In this document: piece after piece, positions 8,964-17,532 of the stretch
Layout: each line of letters begins with the position of its first letter
Numbering within the stretch: the first letter of the stretch is position 1
Origin: Rhodococcoides fascians A25f
GTDB lineage: Bacteria > Actinomycetota > Actinomycetes > Mycobacteriales > Mycobacteriaceae
DNA length: 64,000 nt
Assembly (NCBI RefSeq): GCF_000760935.2
Contig: NZ_CP049744.1
Span: 4,371,501-4,435,500, forward strand
Direction of reading: 5' to 3'
Translations under genes and position numbers: made by a program
Notes under the pieces: model-generated
Database searches by the model: none
Seen by the model: only the letters and a program-made list of their open reading frames with translations
What the model was told of the DNA's origin: nothing

Positions 8964-9617
8964 GTGCTGATCGATCTGCTCGACGCCGAATTCAGCGTGT
9001 TCGGCCACCCCGTGCTGTGGCGTGAGGTGGTCGGCAACGGCTTCGGGCTGCTCTCGGCCATAGGTGGGATGCGACGCGTCGTGTGGGCGTGGCCGGTGGG
9101 CATCATCGGAAACGCATTGCTGTTCACCGTGTTTCTGGGCGGCGTGTTCCATACACCGCAGGCACTCGATCTCTACGGCCAAGCCGGACGACAGCTGATG
9201 TTCATCGCCGTGAGTGTCTACGGGCTGGTGCGCTGGATGCGAGATTCCAAGCGATCGGGGGCCGCTGTGCTCCCGCGGTGGGGTACTGCGCGAGAACGGA
9301 CCGCCATGCTCGTGGTCGCGGTCGTCGGCACGGTGGTGTTCGCGCAGCTCTTCGGCTATCTCGGCTCGTTCGGCAAATGGGCCGACGCGTGGATCTTCAC
9401 CGGATCGATGCTGGCCACCTTCGGAATGGCCCGCGGCCTCACAGAGTTCTGGCTGATCTGGATCGCAGTGGACGTAGTGGGGGTACCGCTGCTCGTCGTC
9501 GCCGGTTTCTACCCGTCCGCGGCTCTCTACGTGGTGTACGCCGCGTTCGTCGCCTGGGGTTTTGCCATGTGGTTCAGGATCCAGAACAAATACATCGGTC
9601 AAAAAATAGCGTCTTAA
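8964..9617 (+). CDS. pnuC: PnuC-like nicotinamide riboside/NMN transporter
   Basis: This 217-residue membrane protein has about seven hydrophobic helices. Its WAWPVGIIGNALLFTVFLGG and WLIWIAVDVVGVPLLV segments match the PnuC family, which takes up nicotinamide riboside or related vitamins. The GTG start lies 6 bases after the prfC stop, so it is probably cotranscribed and translationally coupled. No NAD riboswitch or operator is evident in the short gap. Exact substrate is inferred from family only. Confidence 0.85.
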   Translation: MLIDLLDAEFSVFGHPVLWREVVGNGFGLLSAIGGMRRVVWAWPVGIIGNALLFTVFLGGVFHTPQALDLYGQAGRQLMFIAVSVYGLVRWMRDSKRSGAAVLPRWGTARERTAMLVVAVVGTVVFAQLFGYLGSFGKWADAWIFTGSMLATFGMARGLTEFWLIWIAVDVVGVPLLVVAGFYPSAALYVVYAAFVAWGFAMWFRIQNKYIGQKIAS

Positions 9618-9763
9618 ACAATCGTGATGCTACTCTCAGTGTGTCCGAACAAACTTAGAGTACGTTTTGGCGTGCTCGACGCCGAGTGAGTCGTCCTGAT
9701 CGATATCCGATCGTGACATCTCGGCACCGAGTCACCTGGGAACACGATGAAGTGGAAGACGAC

Positions 9764-10429
9764 ATGACGACACAGGGATCGAACTACCCATTGGCCGGGA
9801 TCAAGGTCGGTGGCGCTCCTGCGCATCGTTTGGCGACGCCGCCGAAGTCAGGCTCCACTTCGCCCACCAGTGCCCGCACCGATTCTTCGGCGGCAGCGCC
9901 CGCCGAGAAGGCGGTCGAGGCCGCAACCACCGAGAAATCGGCCGAAGCGGCCACGCCCACCGAGAAGGCGTCCGCAACAGCGCCTGCACCAGCAACGTCG
10001 TCCGTCACGGATTCAGCGACCCCCCGCGCGGATCGACGTCGTCCAGAGAAGCCCGCCACGGAATCGAACGAGGTTGAAGTGACTACAAGCGATCAGATCT
10101 CAGAACACGGCCTGCCCACCAACGGCCGCTCCACGTCTCACGGATCGACCGGCTCCACGCCGACGCTCGGGCGTGGCCAGGCTCCCGACCGCCGTACCGC
10201 CATGGGCGTCGCCTCGGTACGCATCGCAGGCCGGCTGACCCAGAACGAGCTCGGCAGCCGCACCGGTGACATCCGCACCCCCGATACCTCCGTCGGCCCC
10301 GACGAGCTGCTGCAGCTTCTCGGCGAATACCTCGTCTCGGGTGGCCTGCAGAACCCCGAGATCCACGTGCGTTCCAACGGCCAGACCATCGTGCTGGACC
10401 TGCAGAACCCGGCCAAGGGTTACCGCTGA
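9764..10429 (+). CDS. Unrecognised protein with Ala/Thr/Glu-rich N-terminal half
   Basis: I do not recognise this 221-residue protein. Residues ~20-150 are low complexity: repeated Ala-Glu-Lys-Thr patterns such as TEKSAEAATPTEKA, probably disordered. The last ~75 residues look folded and probably conserved (SVRIAGRLTQNELG, VGPDELLQLLGEYLVSGG, IVLDLQNPAKGYR). No signal peptide or membrane segment is seen. The ATG at 9764 follows AAGTGGAAGACGAC, a good ribosome site. An upstream ATG at 9686 lacks one. It ends 9 bases before the convergent enoyl-CoA hydratase-family gene. Confidence 0.65.
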   Translation: MTTQGSNYPLAGIKVGGAPAHRLATPPKSGSTSPTSARTDSSAAAPAEKAVEAATTEKSAEAATPTEKASATAPAPATSSVTDSATPRADRRRPEKPATESNEVEVTTSDQISEHGLPTNGRSTSHGSTGSTPTLGRGQAPDRRTAMGVASVRIAGRLTQNELGSRTGDIRTPDTSVGPDELLQLLGEYLVSGGLQNPEIHVRSNGQTIVLDLQNPAKGYR

Positions 10430-10438
10430 CCCAGACGG

Positions 10439-11437
10439 TCACAACAGCTGCTGGAAGACCTCTGGTCGCACCATTTCGAGTACCAGAGGCTTCCACTGCG
10501 GTGCACGGTCCTTGTCGACCAACACCGCGCGTACACCCTCCGCGAAATCCGGCTCGGTGATGATCCATGTGGCCATTCGCAACTCGCGGTCCAGGCATTC
10601 CCGCAACGTGCTGTCTGCTCCGCGCGCAATCAACGCGTCGGTGGCCATCAGGGACGTCGGAGACAACGTCGCCAGCTGAGTCTTCGTTGTACGCGACCAC
10701 GGTGTATCGCACTCGAGTGCATCGATGATGTCGACGAGAGACTCTTTCTCGAACACTGCCGCCACCGCCTCCGCGTCGAACGACAGCTCCGTCGACGACG
10801 GTGCTGTGGTGTGACGCTCAAGCGCTTCGTGAATATCGGTGCCTGCGAGGATGTCGGCCTTCAGCTCGTCCACCACCTCGCTCGGGCAGAAGTGAGTGGC
10901 CAATCCGAGTGCGAGTGCGTCCGATCCGGTGATGCGCGTACCCGTGAGCGCCAGGTAACGCCCGACACGACCGGGCAGCCGCGACAGAAAATAGCTCGAC
11001 CCCACATCCGGCACGAAGCCGATCGCCGTCTCCGGCATGGCCAGTACCGCGTTCTCGGTGACGATGCGGATGCTGCCGTGAATCGAGATACCCAGACCTC
11101 CACCGAAGGCCGCTGCCTCGATGACGGCGATGTACGGCTTGGGGTAGTTCGCGATCAGTTCGTCGAGATCGTATTCCGCCGCGAAGTACTGGGGACCGGC
11201 GTCGTGGTCGCCGTCGACGACTGCCTGCCGAATCGCCTTGATGTCTCCGCCCGCGCAGAACGCCCGCGGCGAACCACTCGTCACCAGAACCGACGCGACA
11301 GCATCGTCGTCTCGCCACGCATCGAGAGCGTCTCGGATGCCCTCGATCATGGCACCGTTCAACGAGTTCAGAGCCTCCGGCCGATTCAGAACGATATGTC
11401 CGACCCCGCCGGACACCTCGGCTTCGACAACGGCCAC
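10439..11437 (-). CDS. Enoyl-CoA hydratase/isomerase family, probable 3-hydroxyisobutyryl-CoA hydrolase
   Basis: This 332-residue crotonase-fold enzyme has the oxyanion-hole regions FCAGGDIKAIRQ and AAAFGGGLGISIHG. The longer C-terminal domain (residues ~220-332, ending EMVRPEVFQQLL) is typical of 3-hydroxyisobutyryl-CoA hydrolases in valine breakdown rather than of ~260-residue hydratases. The MPETAIGFVPDVGSSYFLSRLPG stretch also fits that subgroup. Starting at GTG 11437 gives an ideal ribosome site (AAGGAGTCAACT). No other valine genes are adjacent, so the specific reaction is inferred from family. Confidence 0.82.
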   Translation of the reverse strand: MAVVEAEVSGGVGHIVLNRPEALNSLNGAMIEGIRDALDAWRDDDAVASVLVTSGSPRAFCAGGDIKAIRQAVVDGDHDAGPQYFAAEYDLDELIANYPKPYIAVIEAAAFGGGLGISIHGSIRIVTENAVLAMPETAIGFVPDVGSSYFLSRLPGRVGRYLALTGTRITGSDALALGLATHFCPSEVVDELKADILAGTDIHEALERHTTAPSSTELSFDAEAVAAVFEKESLVDIIDALECDTPWSRTTKTQLATLSPTSLMATDALIARGADSTLRECLDRELRMATWIITEPDFAEGVRAVLVDKDRAPQWKPLVLEMVRPEVFQQLL

Positions 11438-11486
11438 AGTTGACTCCTTCACACGCGCATCGCTCGACGCGTAACAGTAGCGCGCG

Positions 11487-12170
11487 CTACTCGCGAGACT
11501 CCACCGATCGCGGGCGCGCGTCACCGGGGATGTCGGCAGGTCGACACGGCCTCTCCTCTGCGGTGAACCATCCGCGATACAGAAACAACTGGCCGAGCAC
11601 CGGACTCTGAACCTTGATCTCGATGCGATGCCGCTCCTCGGCTGCGTCCCACCACTCCCGACCGATCGTCAGCGCCGACGCCACCTTCGGCAACTTCGGT
11701 GCCAGCGGGCCGAGCAGGAATCTCGGCACTTCGCTCTCGAGTATCAGACCGCCCTCGTCGTCGACCTCACACCTGGTGTGCACCACCATGTCCGAGGAGA
11801 ATCCCAGATAGTCCAGGGCATAGGCGTCGGATTCCGCCGAGGAGACCATCACCGAGTTCATCCCCTGCGGATGGCCGACGAAGGCGAAACGGCGCACGAA
11901 AGACAGTGTCTCGCGGCCCAATTCGTCGACATACGCGTAGTTGGCGATGGTGAACGGCACATCCTTGCCCACACCGGCGGGGAACAGTCCACGCTTGCGG
12001 CCGGCCCACAGCAACGGCGGCGGCACCAGCCGAGAGTGCGTCATCTCCTCCATGACGCCCACCCCGAATTGGGCGAGATGGTCCGAGGACTTCAATCCGA
12101 AGCGCCACTGAACCTTGGGATGCAGACGGGAGAAATCCGAACCGAGTACTTCCGCGACCACCGATGCCAT
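11487..12170 (-). CDS. DUF4166-type protein
   Basis: This is a 227-residue protein of unknown function. Its N-terminus (LGSDFSRLHPKVQWRFG) and the following beta-rich body (FVRRFAFVGHPQGMNSVM, IEIKVQSPVLGQLFLYRGWF) resemble the DUF4166 family in actinobacteria. There is no signal peptide, membrane helix or obvious catalytic motif. I use ATG 12170. The frame is open further upstream to 12227, but that extension reads through the half-copy of repeat A and is unlikely to be native. Whether it is cotranscribed with the ABC-F gene upstream is uncertain, because repeats separate them. Confidence 0.7.
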   Translation of the reverse strand: MASVVAEVLGSDFSRLHPKVQWRFGLKSSDHLAQFGVGVMEEMTHSRLVPPPLLWAGRKRGLFPAGVGKDVPFTIANYAYVDELGRETLSFVRRFAFVGHPQGMNSVMVSSAESDAYALDYLGFSSDMVVHTRCEVDDEGGLILESEVPRFLLGPLAPKLPKVASALTIGREWWDAAEERHRIEIKVQSPVLGQLFLYRGWFTAEERPCRPADIPGDARPRSVESRE

Positions 12171-12194
12171 GTCTCCAGTATGCGCATCGGGCAC

Positions 12195-12221
12195 GTGAGC
12201 GAAACTTCGTAGCAGGCTACG
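12195..12221 (+). repeat. Dispersed repeat family A, half copy 3
   Basis: The left arm GTGAGCGAAACTTCG (12195-12209) and loop start TAGCAGG match other copies. The right arm is missing and the sequence continues CTACGAGCC instead. What remains can form a small hairpin, CGTAG-CAGG-CTACG (12208-12221). It looks like a decayed copy, between the ABC-F and DUF4166 genes. Confidence 0.65.
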
Positions 12222-12234
12222 AGCCAACTATTAC

Positions 12235-12286
12235 CCCGGGTCGTTCCGCAGGCTCCACTCCTGCCACATGCCGCAGGCTCTACTCC
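12235..12286 (-). repeat. Dispersed repeat family B, one copy plus a partial copy
   Basis: On the minus strand, 12235-12265 carries the core GGAGTGGAGCCTGCGGAACG followed by ACCCGGG. 12271-12286 carries a partial copy, GGAGTAGAGCCTGCGG. Matching copies occur at 18426-18489. In the partial copy the internal TAG (12280-12282) is the stop codon of the ABC-F gene, so the repeat has set that gene's end. Confidence 0.7.
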
Positions 12287-14076
12287 AACTCGGCGGCCAG
12301 TTCCATCCACCGTTCCTCGGCAACGTCCTTGTCCGCCAGGACCTGCTTGAGCTCGGTGTCGAGAGCGACGAGCTCGCTCTGCTCGGTGGACGCGTCGACG
12401 AGCTCGGCGTGCAGCTCCACCTCACGCTTGGAGAGCCGAAGGACGAGCTTCTCGAGCTTGCTGAGTTCCTTGCGTGCCGCGCGCTCCGAGGCCGCATCAC
12501 GGGTGGCCTTGCGCGGCGCCCCGCCGGTGGTCAACGAGTCCGGCGTCGCGTCGGCGGCGAGGACGGCCCGCCTACGCAGGTACTCCTCGATGCCGCCGGG
12601 AAGGTTGGTGAGCTTGCCGTCGCCGAACAGTGCCCACGTCGAGTCACAGATGCGCTCGATCAGGTACCGGTCGTGACTGATGACGACGAGCGTGCCCGCC
12701 CAGCCGTCCAGGATGTCCTCCAGTTGCTGCAGGGTGTCGATGTCCAGGTCGTTGGTGGGCTCGTCGAGCAACAGCACGTTGGGCTCGGCCATCAGCACTC
12801 GCGTCAACTGCAGGCGGCGACGTTCGCCACCGGACAGATCTCCGACCGGCGTGCGCTGGCGAGCGGGGGTGAAGCCCAGCCTCTCCGCGAGCTGACCGGC
12901 AGAAATCTCCTTGTCGCCCAACGTGATTCGCTCGGCCACTTCCTTGACCGCGTCGAGGACACGCAGCTTCTTGGGCAGGTCGTCCAATTCCTGCTTCAGC
13001 CAACCGATCTTGACGGTCTGGCCCTGAATGCGCTTGCCCGCAGCAGGCTGCAGTTCACCGGCGAGTGTGCGGAGCATCGTCGTCTTACCCGAACCGTTGA
13101 CGCCGACCAGCCCGACGCGTTCGCCGGGCGCCAGACGCCACGTGAAGTCCTTGACCAGCTCACGGCCGTCGGGAGTTTCCAGGCGCGCGTCCTCGAGTTC
13201 GATGACGACTTTGCCCAGCCGACGCTGAGCGAAGGAAGACAGTGCTACGGAGTCACGAGGCGGCGGTACATCGGCGATCAATGCCTCGGCGGCCTCGATG
13301 CGGTACTTGGGCTTGGACGTTCGCGCAGGAGCACCGCGGCGCAGCCATGCAAGTTCCTTGCGGGCGAGGTTGCGACGCCGCTCCTCGGATGCGTCGGCCT
13401 GACGGGACCGTTCGGCCCGCGCGAAGACCCAATCGTTGTAGCCACCCTCGTAGGTTTCGATACCACCCCCGACGACCTCCCACGTCTGATTGGCGACGGT
13501 ATCGAGGAACCACCGATCGTGAGTGACGACGACGAGTGCGCTGCGACGCGACACCAGGTGCGCAGCGAGCCATTGCACTCCTTCGACGTCCAGGTGGTTG
13601 GTGGGCTCGTCGAGCACGAGCAGGTCCAGGTCCTGCACGAGCGCCGCAGCCAGCGCGACGCGACGCCGCTCGCCGCCCGACAGGTTGTCGATCGACGCGT
13701 CGAGCCCGGAGCTGCCGACCGGTCCGAGATCGGCGATGCCGATGCCCGTCAGGATGTTGCGCACCCGAGAATCACCGGCCCATTCGTGCTCGGCCATTCC
13801 GAGTGGGTCGAGCACCACCTGGCCGACCGTCGACCCGGGCGGGAGCACACCGCGCTGGGTGACGACGGCCATCCGCAGGCCGTTGACTCGGCTGACGCGT
13901 CCCGAATCGGGCGGTTCGAGACCGGCCAGAACCTCGAGCGTGGTGGTCTTGCCACCGCCGTTGAGGCCCACCATGCCGATGCGCTCGCCCTCCTGTACAC
14001 CGAGGGAGACGCCGTCGAGCAGCGGCTTGACGCCGAAGGACTTGCTGACGTTTTCGAGATTGACGAGATTGACCAT
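12280..14076 (-). CDS. ABC-F family ATPase (Uup/Etta-like translation factor)
   Basis: This 598-residue soluble protein has two ATP-binding cassettes and no membrane domain. Walker A motifs are GLNGGGKTTT (~residues 37-46) and GVNGSGKTTM in the second half. Signatures are LSGGERRRVAL and LSGGERRRLQL, each followed by DEPTNHLD or DEPTNDLD. An Arg/Lys-rich linker separates the cassettes, and a charged C-terminal coiled coil (residues ~535-595) follows as in Uup. ABC-F proteins act on ribosomes; some protect against antibiotics, and this one's role is unknown. The ATG overlaps the ispE stop as TGATG, so translation is coupled to ispE. Its TAG stop lies in a fragment of repeat B. Confidence 0.9.
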   Translation of the reverse strand: MVNLVNLENVSKSFGVKPLLDGVSLGVQEGERIGMVGLNGGGKTTTLEVLAGLEPPDSGRVSRVNGLRMAVVTQRGVLPPGSTVGQVVLDPLGMAEHEWAGDSRVRNILTGIGIADLGPVGSSGLDASIDNLSGGERRRVALAAALVQDLDLLVLDEPTNHLDVEGVQWLAAHLVSRRSALVVVTHDRWFLDTVANQTWEVVGGGIETYEGGYNDWVFARAERSRQADASEERRRNLARKELAWLRRGAPARTSKPKYRIEAAEALIADVPPPRDSVALSSFAQRRLGKVVIELEDARLETPDGRELVKDFTWRLAPGERVGLVGVNGSGKTTMLRTLAGELQPAAGKRIQGQTVKIGWLKQELDDLPKKLRVLDAVKEVAERITLGDKEISAGQLAERLGFTPARQRTPVGDLSGGERRRLQLTRVLMAEPNVLLLDEPTNDLDIDTLQQLEDILDGWAGTLVVISHDRYLIERICDSTWALFGDGKLTNLPGGIEEYLRRRAVLAADATPDSLTTGGAPRKATRDAASERAARKELSKLEKLVLRLSKREVELHAELVDASTEQSELVALDTELKQVLADKDVAEERWMELAAELE

Positions 14077-15011
14077 CAGGAAAAACCAATCGATTCATTA
14101 GTGACAACACGAGCGCCGGGAACCGGCCCACTCGCAACACGGACGGTGCGGCACACGCCGGCACCGGACAGTTCAGCGCTCACCGACACCGCCGCGTCGG
14201 CGTCGGCGCACAGAAACGCACATGTGGGGCCCGAGCCCGAGACGATGCCCGCCAACGCCCCGGCCGTGACCCCCGCTCGAAGGGTGCGACGCAGCTGTGG
14301 CATCAGCGACACCGCAGCAGCCTGCAGATCGTTGCCGAGCAACGGTGCGAGTGCCCGCGCATCGCCGGACGTGAGCGCATGCATCAGATCCTCGGTGCCG
14401 CCGAGGCGGGGCGGACTGCCCTTGGCACGCAACTCGTCGAGCTCGTTGTACACCGCGGGCGTCTGCAGACCGCCCTTGGCCAACGCCAGTACCCAGTGAA
14501 AGCTGTTGCGCGAGAGCACCGGAAGCAACTTCTCACCGCGTCCTGTTCCCACCGCGGTTCCGCCGTGCAACGAGAACGGCACGTCGCTACCGAGTTCGGC
14601 CGCAATCTCGTCCAGATCGTCGCGAGAGAGATCCAGATGCCACATCGCATTGAGCGCCACCAGCGTCGCGGCGGCATCGGCACTTCCGCCTGCCATGCCT
14701 CCGGCCACGGGAATTCCCTTGTCGATGGTGATCTCCACCGACGGCTCACGGCCCACTCGACGCCCCAGCAACACCGCGGCCTTCCACACCAGATTCCGCG
14801 AATCGGTGGGAACCACCTTCGCGTCGTCGCCGCGCACCCGAACCGAGAGCGACGTGGCCGGAATCACCGACAGCTCGTCGGACAGCGAGAGCGCCTGGAA
14901 CACCGTCGTCAACTCGTGAAAGCCATCGGGACGCAGGTCACCGACCGCGAGATGCAAGTTCACCTTCGACGGGGCCCGAACGACAACGGGTGTGGGAACG
15001 ACAGACAGCAC
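14076..15011 (-). CDS. ispE: 4-diphosphocytidyl-2-C-methyl-D-erythritol kinase
   Basis: IspE phosphorylates CDP-methylerythritol in the non-mevalonate isoprenoid pathway. This 311-residue GHMP kinase has the entry motif [13 protein letters not shown], the ATP-binding loop [17 protein letters not shown], and a C-terminal [11 protein letters not shown]. Length fits the family. I place the start at GTG 15011 ([18 protein letters not shown]); further upstream the frame stays open but becomes unlike IspE. Mycobacteria have ispE directly after rpfB-ksgA. Here three plus-strand genes lie between ksgA and ispE. Downstream, the stop overlaps the ABC-F start (TGATG). Confidence 0.92.
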   Translation of the reverse strand: MLSVVPTPVVVRAPSKVNLHLAVGDLRPDGFHELTTVFQALSLSDELSVIPATSLSVRVRGDDAKVVPTDSRNLVWKAAVLLGRRVGREPSVEITIDKGIPVAGGMAGGSADAAATLVALNAMWHLDLSRDDLDEIAAELGSDVPFSLHGGTAVGTGRGEKLLPVLSRNSFHWVLALAKGGLQTPAVYNELDELRAKGSPPRLGGTEDLMHALTSGDARALAPLLGNDLQAAAVSLMPQLRRTLRAGVTAGALAGIVSGSGPTCAFLCADADAAVSVSAELSGAGVCRTVRVASGPVPGARVVTNESIGFS

Positions 15012-15064
15012 GAGTAACCACAGTAGTGGAGAAACAGCGGCCGAGTTCACCACCAGGGTTTTGC

Positions 15065-15087
15065 ATGCGGACCGAACATGTCCGCAT
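15065..15087. promoter_or_regulatory. Inverted repeat between ispE and the WYL regulator
   Basis: ATGCGGAC (15065-15072) and GTCCGCAT (15080-15087) form perfect 8-bp arms spaced by 7 bases. The element lies 19 bases before the regulator's start and 53 bases upstream of the divergent ispE start. It is a likely operator for the adjacent WYL/DeoR-type regulator; binding is inferred from position only. Confidence 0.5.
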
Positions 15088-15106
15088 TGCGTGGCATCGT
15101 GTGAGC

Positions 15107-16096
15107 ATGAAAGAAACCTCGGCACGGCTGCTGCGGTTGCTGTCCCTGCTCCAGACCCGTCGCGATTGGGCGGGCGCGGAGCTGGCGGAGCGGCTCGATG
15201 TCACCCCGCGGACGCTGCGACGCGACGTGGACAAGCTGCGCGATATCGGTTACCCGGTCAATGCGACGCCGGGGGTGGGCGGCGGCTATCAGCTCGGCCC
15301 CGGTGCCGAGATGCCGCCGCTGCTGCTCGACGACGACGAGGCACTGGCGGTGGCGTTCGGGTTGCAGTCCGCCGCCGGTGGCTCGGTGGCAGGCATCGGC
15401 GAGGCGTCGCTGCGAGCACTGACGAAGCTGCGGCAGGTGATGCCGTCGCGCATCCGGCATCGGCTCGATGCGCTGCGAATCGATGTGGTGGAACAGACGC
15501 CGCGTTCGGCGGTGGACGCCTCGGTGCTGTCGACGGTGGCGGCGGTGTGTCACGGGCACGAGCGGCTGCGATTCGATTACCGCAAGCACGACGGTTCCGA
15601 GTCCAGACGTGAGGTGGAGCCGTACAGCCTGGTGCGGGCGGGGGCACGCTGGTATCTGCTGGGATGGGATGTGCTGCGGGAGGATTGGCGATCGTATCGA
15701 GTGGATCGCCTGATTCCGAAGATTCCGACGGGTCCTCGGTTCACCCCGCGAGAGTTGCCTGCAGGCGGGGCGGCCGCGTTCGTCTCGAAGGGAATCGATC
15801 GCGCGTTCACTCAGGTGCAGGCGAGGATCGCACTGCATGCGCCGATCGAGACCATCGCTCCGATGATCGACGAACAATGGGGCGCAATCGAATCCATCGA
15901 CGAGCGCACCTGCGCGGTGGTGCTGTCCGGCGATTCGCTGCCGTCGATCGCGCGGTGGCTGGCGGCGTTCGACACCGATTTCACCGTGCTCGATCCACCG
16001 GAACTACGTGAGGAATGCCGAGTCGTGGCTGAGCGACACGCGAGACTGACCGACCGGTACCTGGCGGCGGTTCACTCTCCGGTAACCGACACGTGA
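15107..16096 (+). CDS. HTH/WYL-domain transcriptional regulator (YafY family)
   Basis: This 329-residue protein has an N-terminal DeoR-type winged helix ([35 protein letters not shown], residues ~4-60) and a PNVGGGYQL-like wing ([11 protein letters not shown]). A WYL domain at ~150-230 contains [20 protein letters not shown], and a WCX C-terminal part follows. WYL regulators sense nucleotides or other ligands and often sit beside nucleases or defence genes. The ATG at 15107 is the first in-frame start after the inverted repeat 15065-15087. It is probably in one unit with the nuclease gene 12 bases downstream. Confidence 0.85.
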   Translation: MKETSARLLRLLSLLQTRRDWAGAELAERLDVTPRTLRRDVDKLRDIGYPVNATPGVGGGYQLGPGAEMPPLLLDDDEALAVAFGLQSAAGGSVAGIGEASLRALTKLRQVMPSRIRHRLDALRIDVVEQTPRSAVDASVLSTVAAVCHGHERLRFDYRKHDGSESRREVEPYSLVRAGARWYLLGWDVLREDWRSYRVDRLIPKIPTGPRFTPRELPAGGAAAFVSKGIDRAFTQVQARIALHAPIETIAPMIDEQWGAIESIDERTCAVVLSGDSLPSIARWLAAFDTDFTVLDPPELREECRVVAERHARLTDRYLAAVHSPVTDT

Positions 16097-16108
16097 GTCA
16101 ATGGACCG

Positions 16109-16924
16109 ATGACCACACCATTCGGTTTCGACCCGAAGTTCCTGGCCGACATCGACGTTCCGTTGCCCGATCGCGCAGGTGTGGTGGTACTGCCGTACAC
16201 GCACTTCTCGGTGTCCATCGACCCCGACCGACGCCTCGCCGCGGTCACCGGCGTCAACATCGACGGCGCCAGCCTGAAGGATGTCGAGCGGGGCGACGAC
16301 TGGCGATTGGACGACCGCCTGCCGGCGTCGCAGCAGGCCGGTAACGAGCTGTACTCGAACAACGACCTCGATCGCGGACACCTGGTTCGCCGGCGAGACC
16401 CGGTGTGGGGTGAGCTGTCGGTGGCCACCCGCGCCAACCAGGACACCTTCCACTACACGGTGTGCGCTCCGCAGACGGCCACGCTGAACCAATCGAAGAC
16501 ACTGTGGCTCGGGCTCGAAGATTACGTTCTGGGCTACGCAGAGCAATACGGCCGACGTCTTTCGGTGTTCAGCGGCTGCGTATTCGCCGACGACGATCCC
16601 ATCTACCGAGGCATCGCCATTCCGCGACGGTTCTTCAAAATCGCTGTGTGGTCACAGGATTCGAGACCTGCGTGCACCGGCTACGTGCTGGACCAGTCGC
16701 CGTCTCTCGACCCGATCCTCGACAAACCGCTGCGACTCGAGACCGATCCCCCACCCCTCGGCCCCTACCGGACGTACCAGGTTCCGGTGGCCGACATCGC
16801 GTCGGCGACCGGCCTCGAGCTGGACCTTCTGATCGAAGCCGATCGTTACGCACCGGTGGCCGCGGCCCGCGGTGCGGCGTCGAGGTGGACCGAGCTGACG
16901 CGACTGTCGGACATCCACCTCTGA
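16109..16924 (+). CDS. DNA/RNA non-specific endonuclease (beta-beta-alpha metal type)
   Basis: This 271-residue protein has the DRGH catalytic signature of Serratia/NucA-type nucleases (NNDLDRGHLVRRRDPVWG, residues ~85-103) with downstream Asn-rich region TLNQSKTLWLGLEDYVL. Members cleave DNA and RNA with a single metal ion. Most bacterial homologues are exported, but this one starts MTTPFGFDPKFLADIDVPLP, with no signal peptide or membrane segment. It would therefore be cytoplasmic unless exported by another route. It starts 12 bases after the WYL regulator gene. Function in recycling, defence or competition is unresolved. Confidence 0.82.
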   Translation: MTTPFGFDPKFLADIDVPLPDRAGVVVLPYTHFSVSIDPDRRLAAVTGVNIDGASLKDVERGDDWRLDDRLPASQQAGNELYSNNDLDRGHLVRRRDPVWGELSVATRANQDTFHYTVCAPQTATLNQSKTLWLGLEDYVLGYAEQYGRRLSVFSGCVFADDDPIYRGIAIPRRFFKIAVWSQDSRPACTGYVLDQSPSLDPILDKPLRLETDPPPLGPYRTYQVPVADIASATGLELDLLIEADRYAPVAAARGAASRWTELTRLSDIHL

Positions 16925-17025
16925 ACGAACCACTCGGTTCGATACGGAATCGTGACGCGCAACGGAGCGGAATGCCAATAGCATTGCTCAGCATCTGACG
17001 AGGCGTCGACGAACAGGGGTTCGAC

Positions 17026-17529
17026 ATGCGAAGACGATGGACGACGGCACTGGTGGCGCTGGCGATGACGGTGGGAGCACTGTTCGTCTCGAGTGGCACA
17101 GCGGCGGCTGCACCGCATTCCCATCTCGCGACCGTATCGATCCCGAGCGCGTACCCCTGGGAAGCGCCCTACACGCTCGAGGTGAACGGTTACAGCGGCC
17201 TTCGATCGGACTTCGGCGGGCCGTATCACGCATTCCTGGCGATCACCGCGCAGCCGCCGACCACCGACCCGATCTACAGCCAGAACTGGCGTTTTCTGTC
17301 GTTCGCTTCGCACACCGAAGTGCAGTGGCGCAACACGACGACCGGCGCCTCGGGCGTCGCACACGAGGACAGAACGGCGAGGTACCCGTGGGGTGAGGCG
17401 TACATCGACACCGGCCTCGGGTGGGTCGAGTACACGATCACGGTCACCTCTGGAGCATTGATTCAGCAGCTCAATCCGCAGCGGGTCACGTCGTCCGGCG
17501 CACTCGAAGTGACCCTGAACCCGTTCTGA
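17026..17529 (+). CDS. Small secreted protein of unknown function
   Basis: This is a 167-residue protein with a clear Sec signal peptide (MRRRWTTALVALAMTVGALF, cleavage near TAAAA-P, residues ~28-29). The mature part of about 138 residues is rich in aromatic residues and contains PYTLEVNGYSG, YSQNWRFLSF and GWVEYTITVTSG, suggesting a small beta-sheet domain. It has no cysteines. I do not recognise the family. It follows the nuclease on the same strand after 101 bases that hold a small CGAACC/GGTTCG hairpin (16926-16941). It ends 3 bases before the convergent ksgA. Confidence 0.75.
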   Translation: MRRRWTTALVALAMTVGALFVSSGTAAAAPHSHLATVSIPSAYPWEAPYTLEVNGYSGLRSDFGGPYHAFLAITAQPPTTDPIYSQNWRFLSFASHTEVQWRNTTTGASGVAHEDRTARYPWGEAYIDTGLGWVEYTITVTSGALIQQLNPQRVTSSGALEVTLNPF

Positions 17530-17532
17530 CGG

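Noticed and set aside
7593..9602. A 669-codon minus-strand frame opposite prfC and pnuC
   Set aside because: His/Arg/Gln-rich composition and full overlap with two well-supported genes mark it as a shadow frame.
12268..14499. A 743-codon open frame on the plus strand opposite the ABC-F and ispE genes
   Set aside because: It is antisense to two clearly recognised genes, has no family resemblance, and long antisense frames are expected in high-GC DNA.
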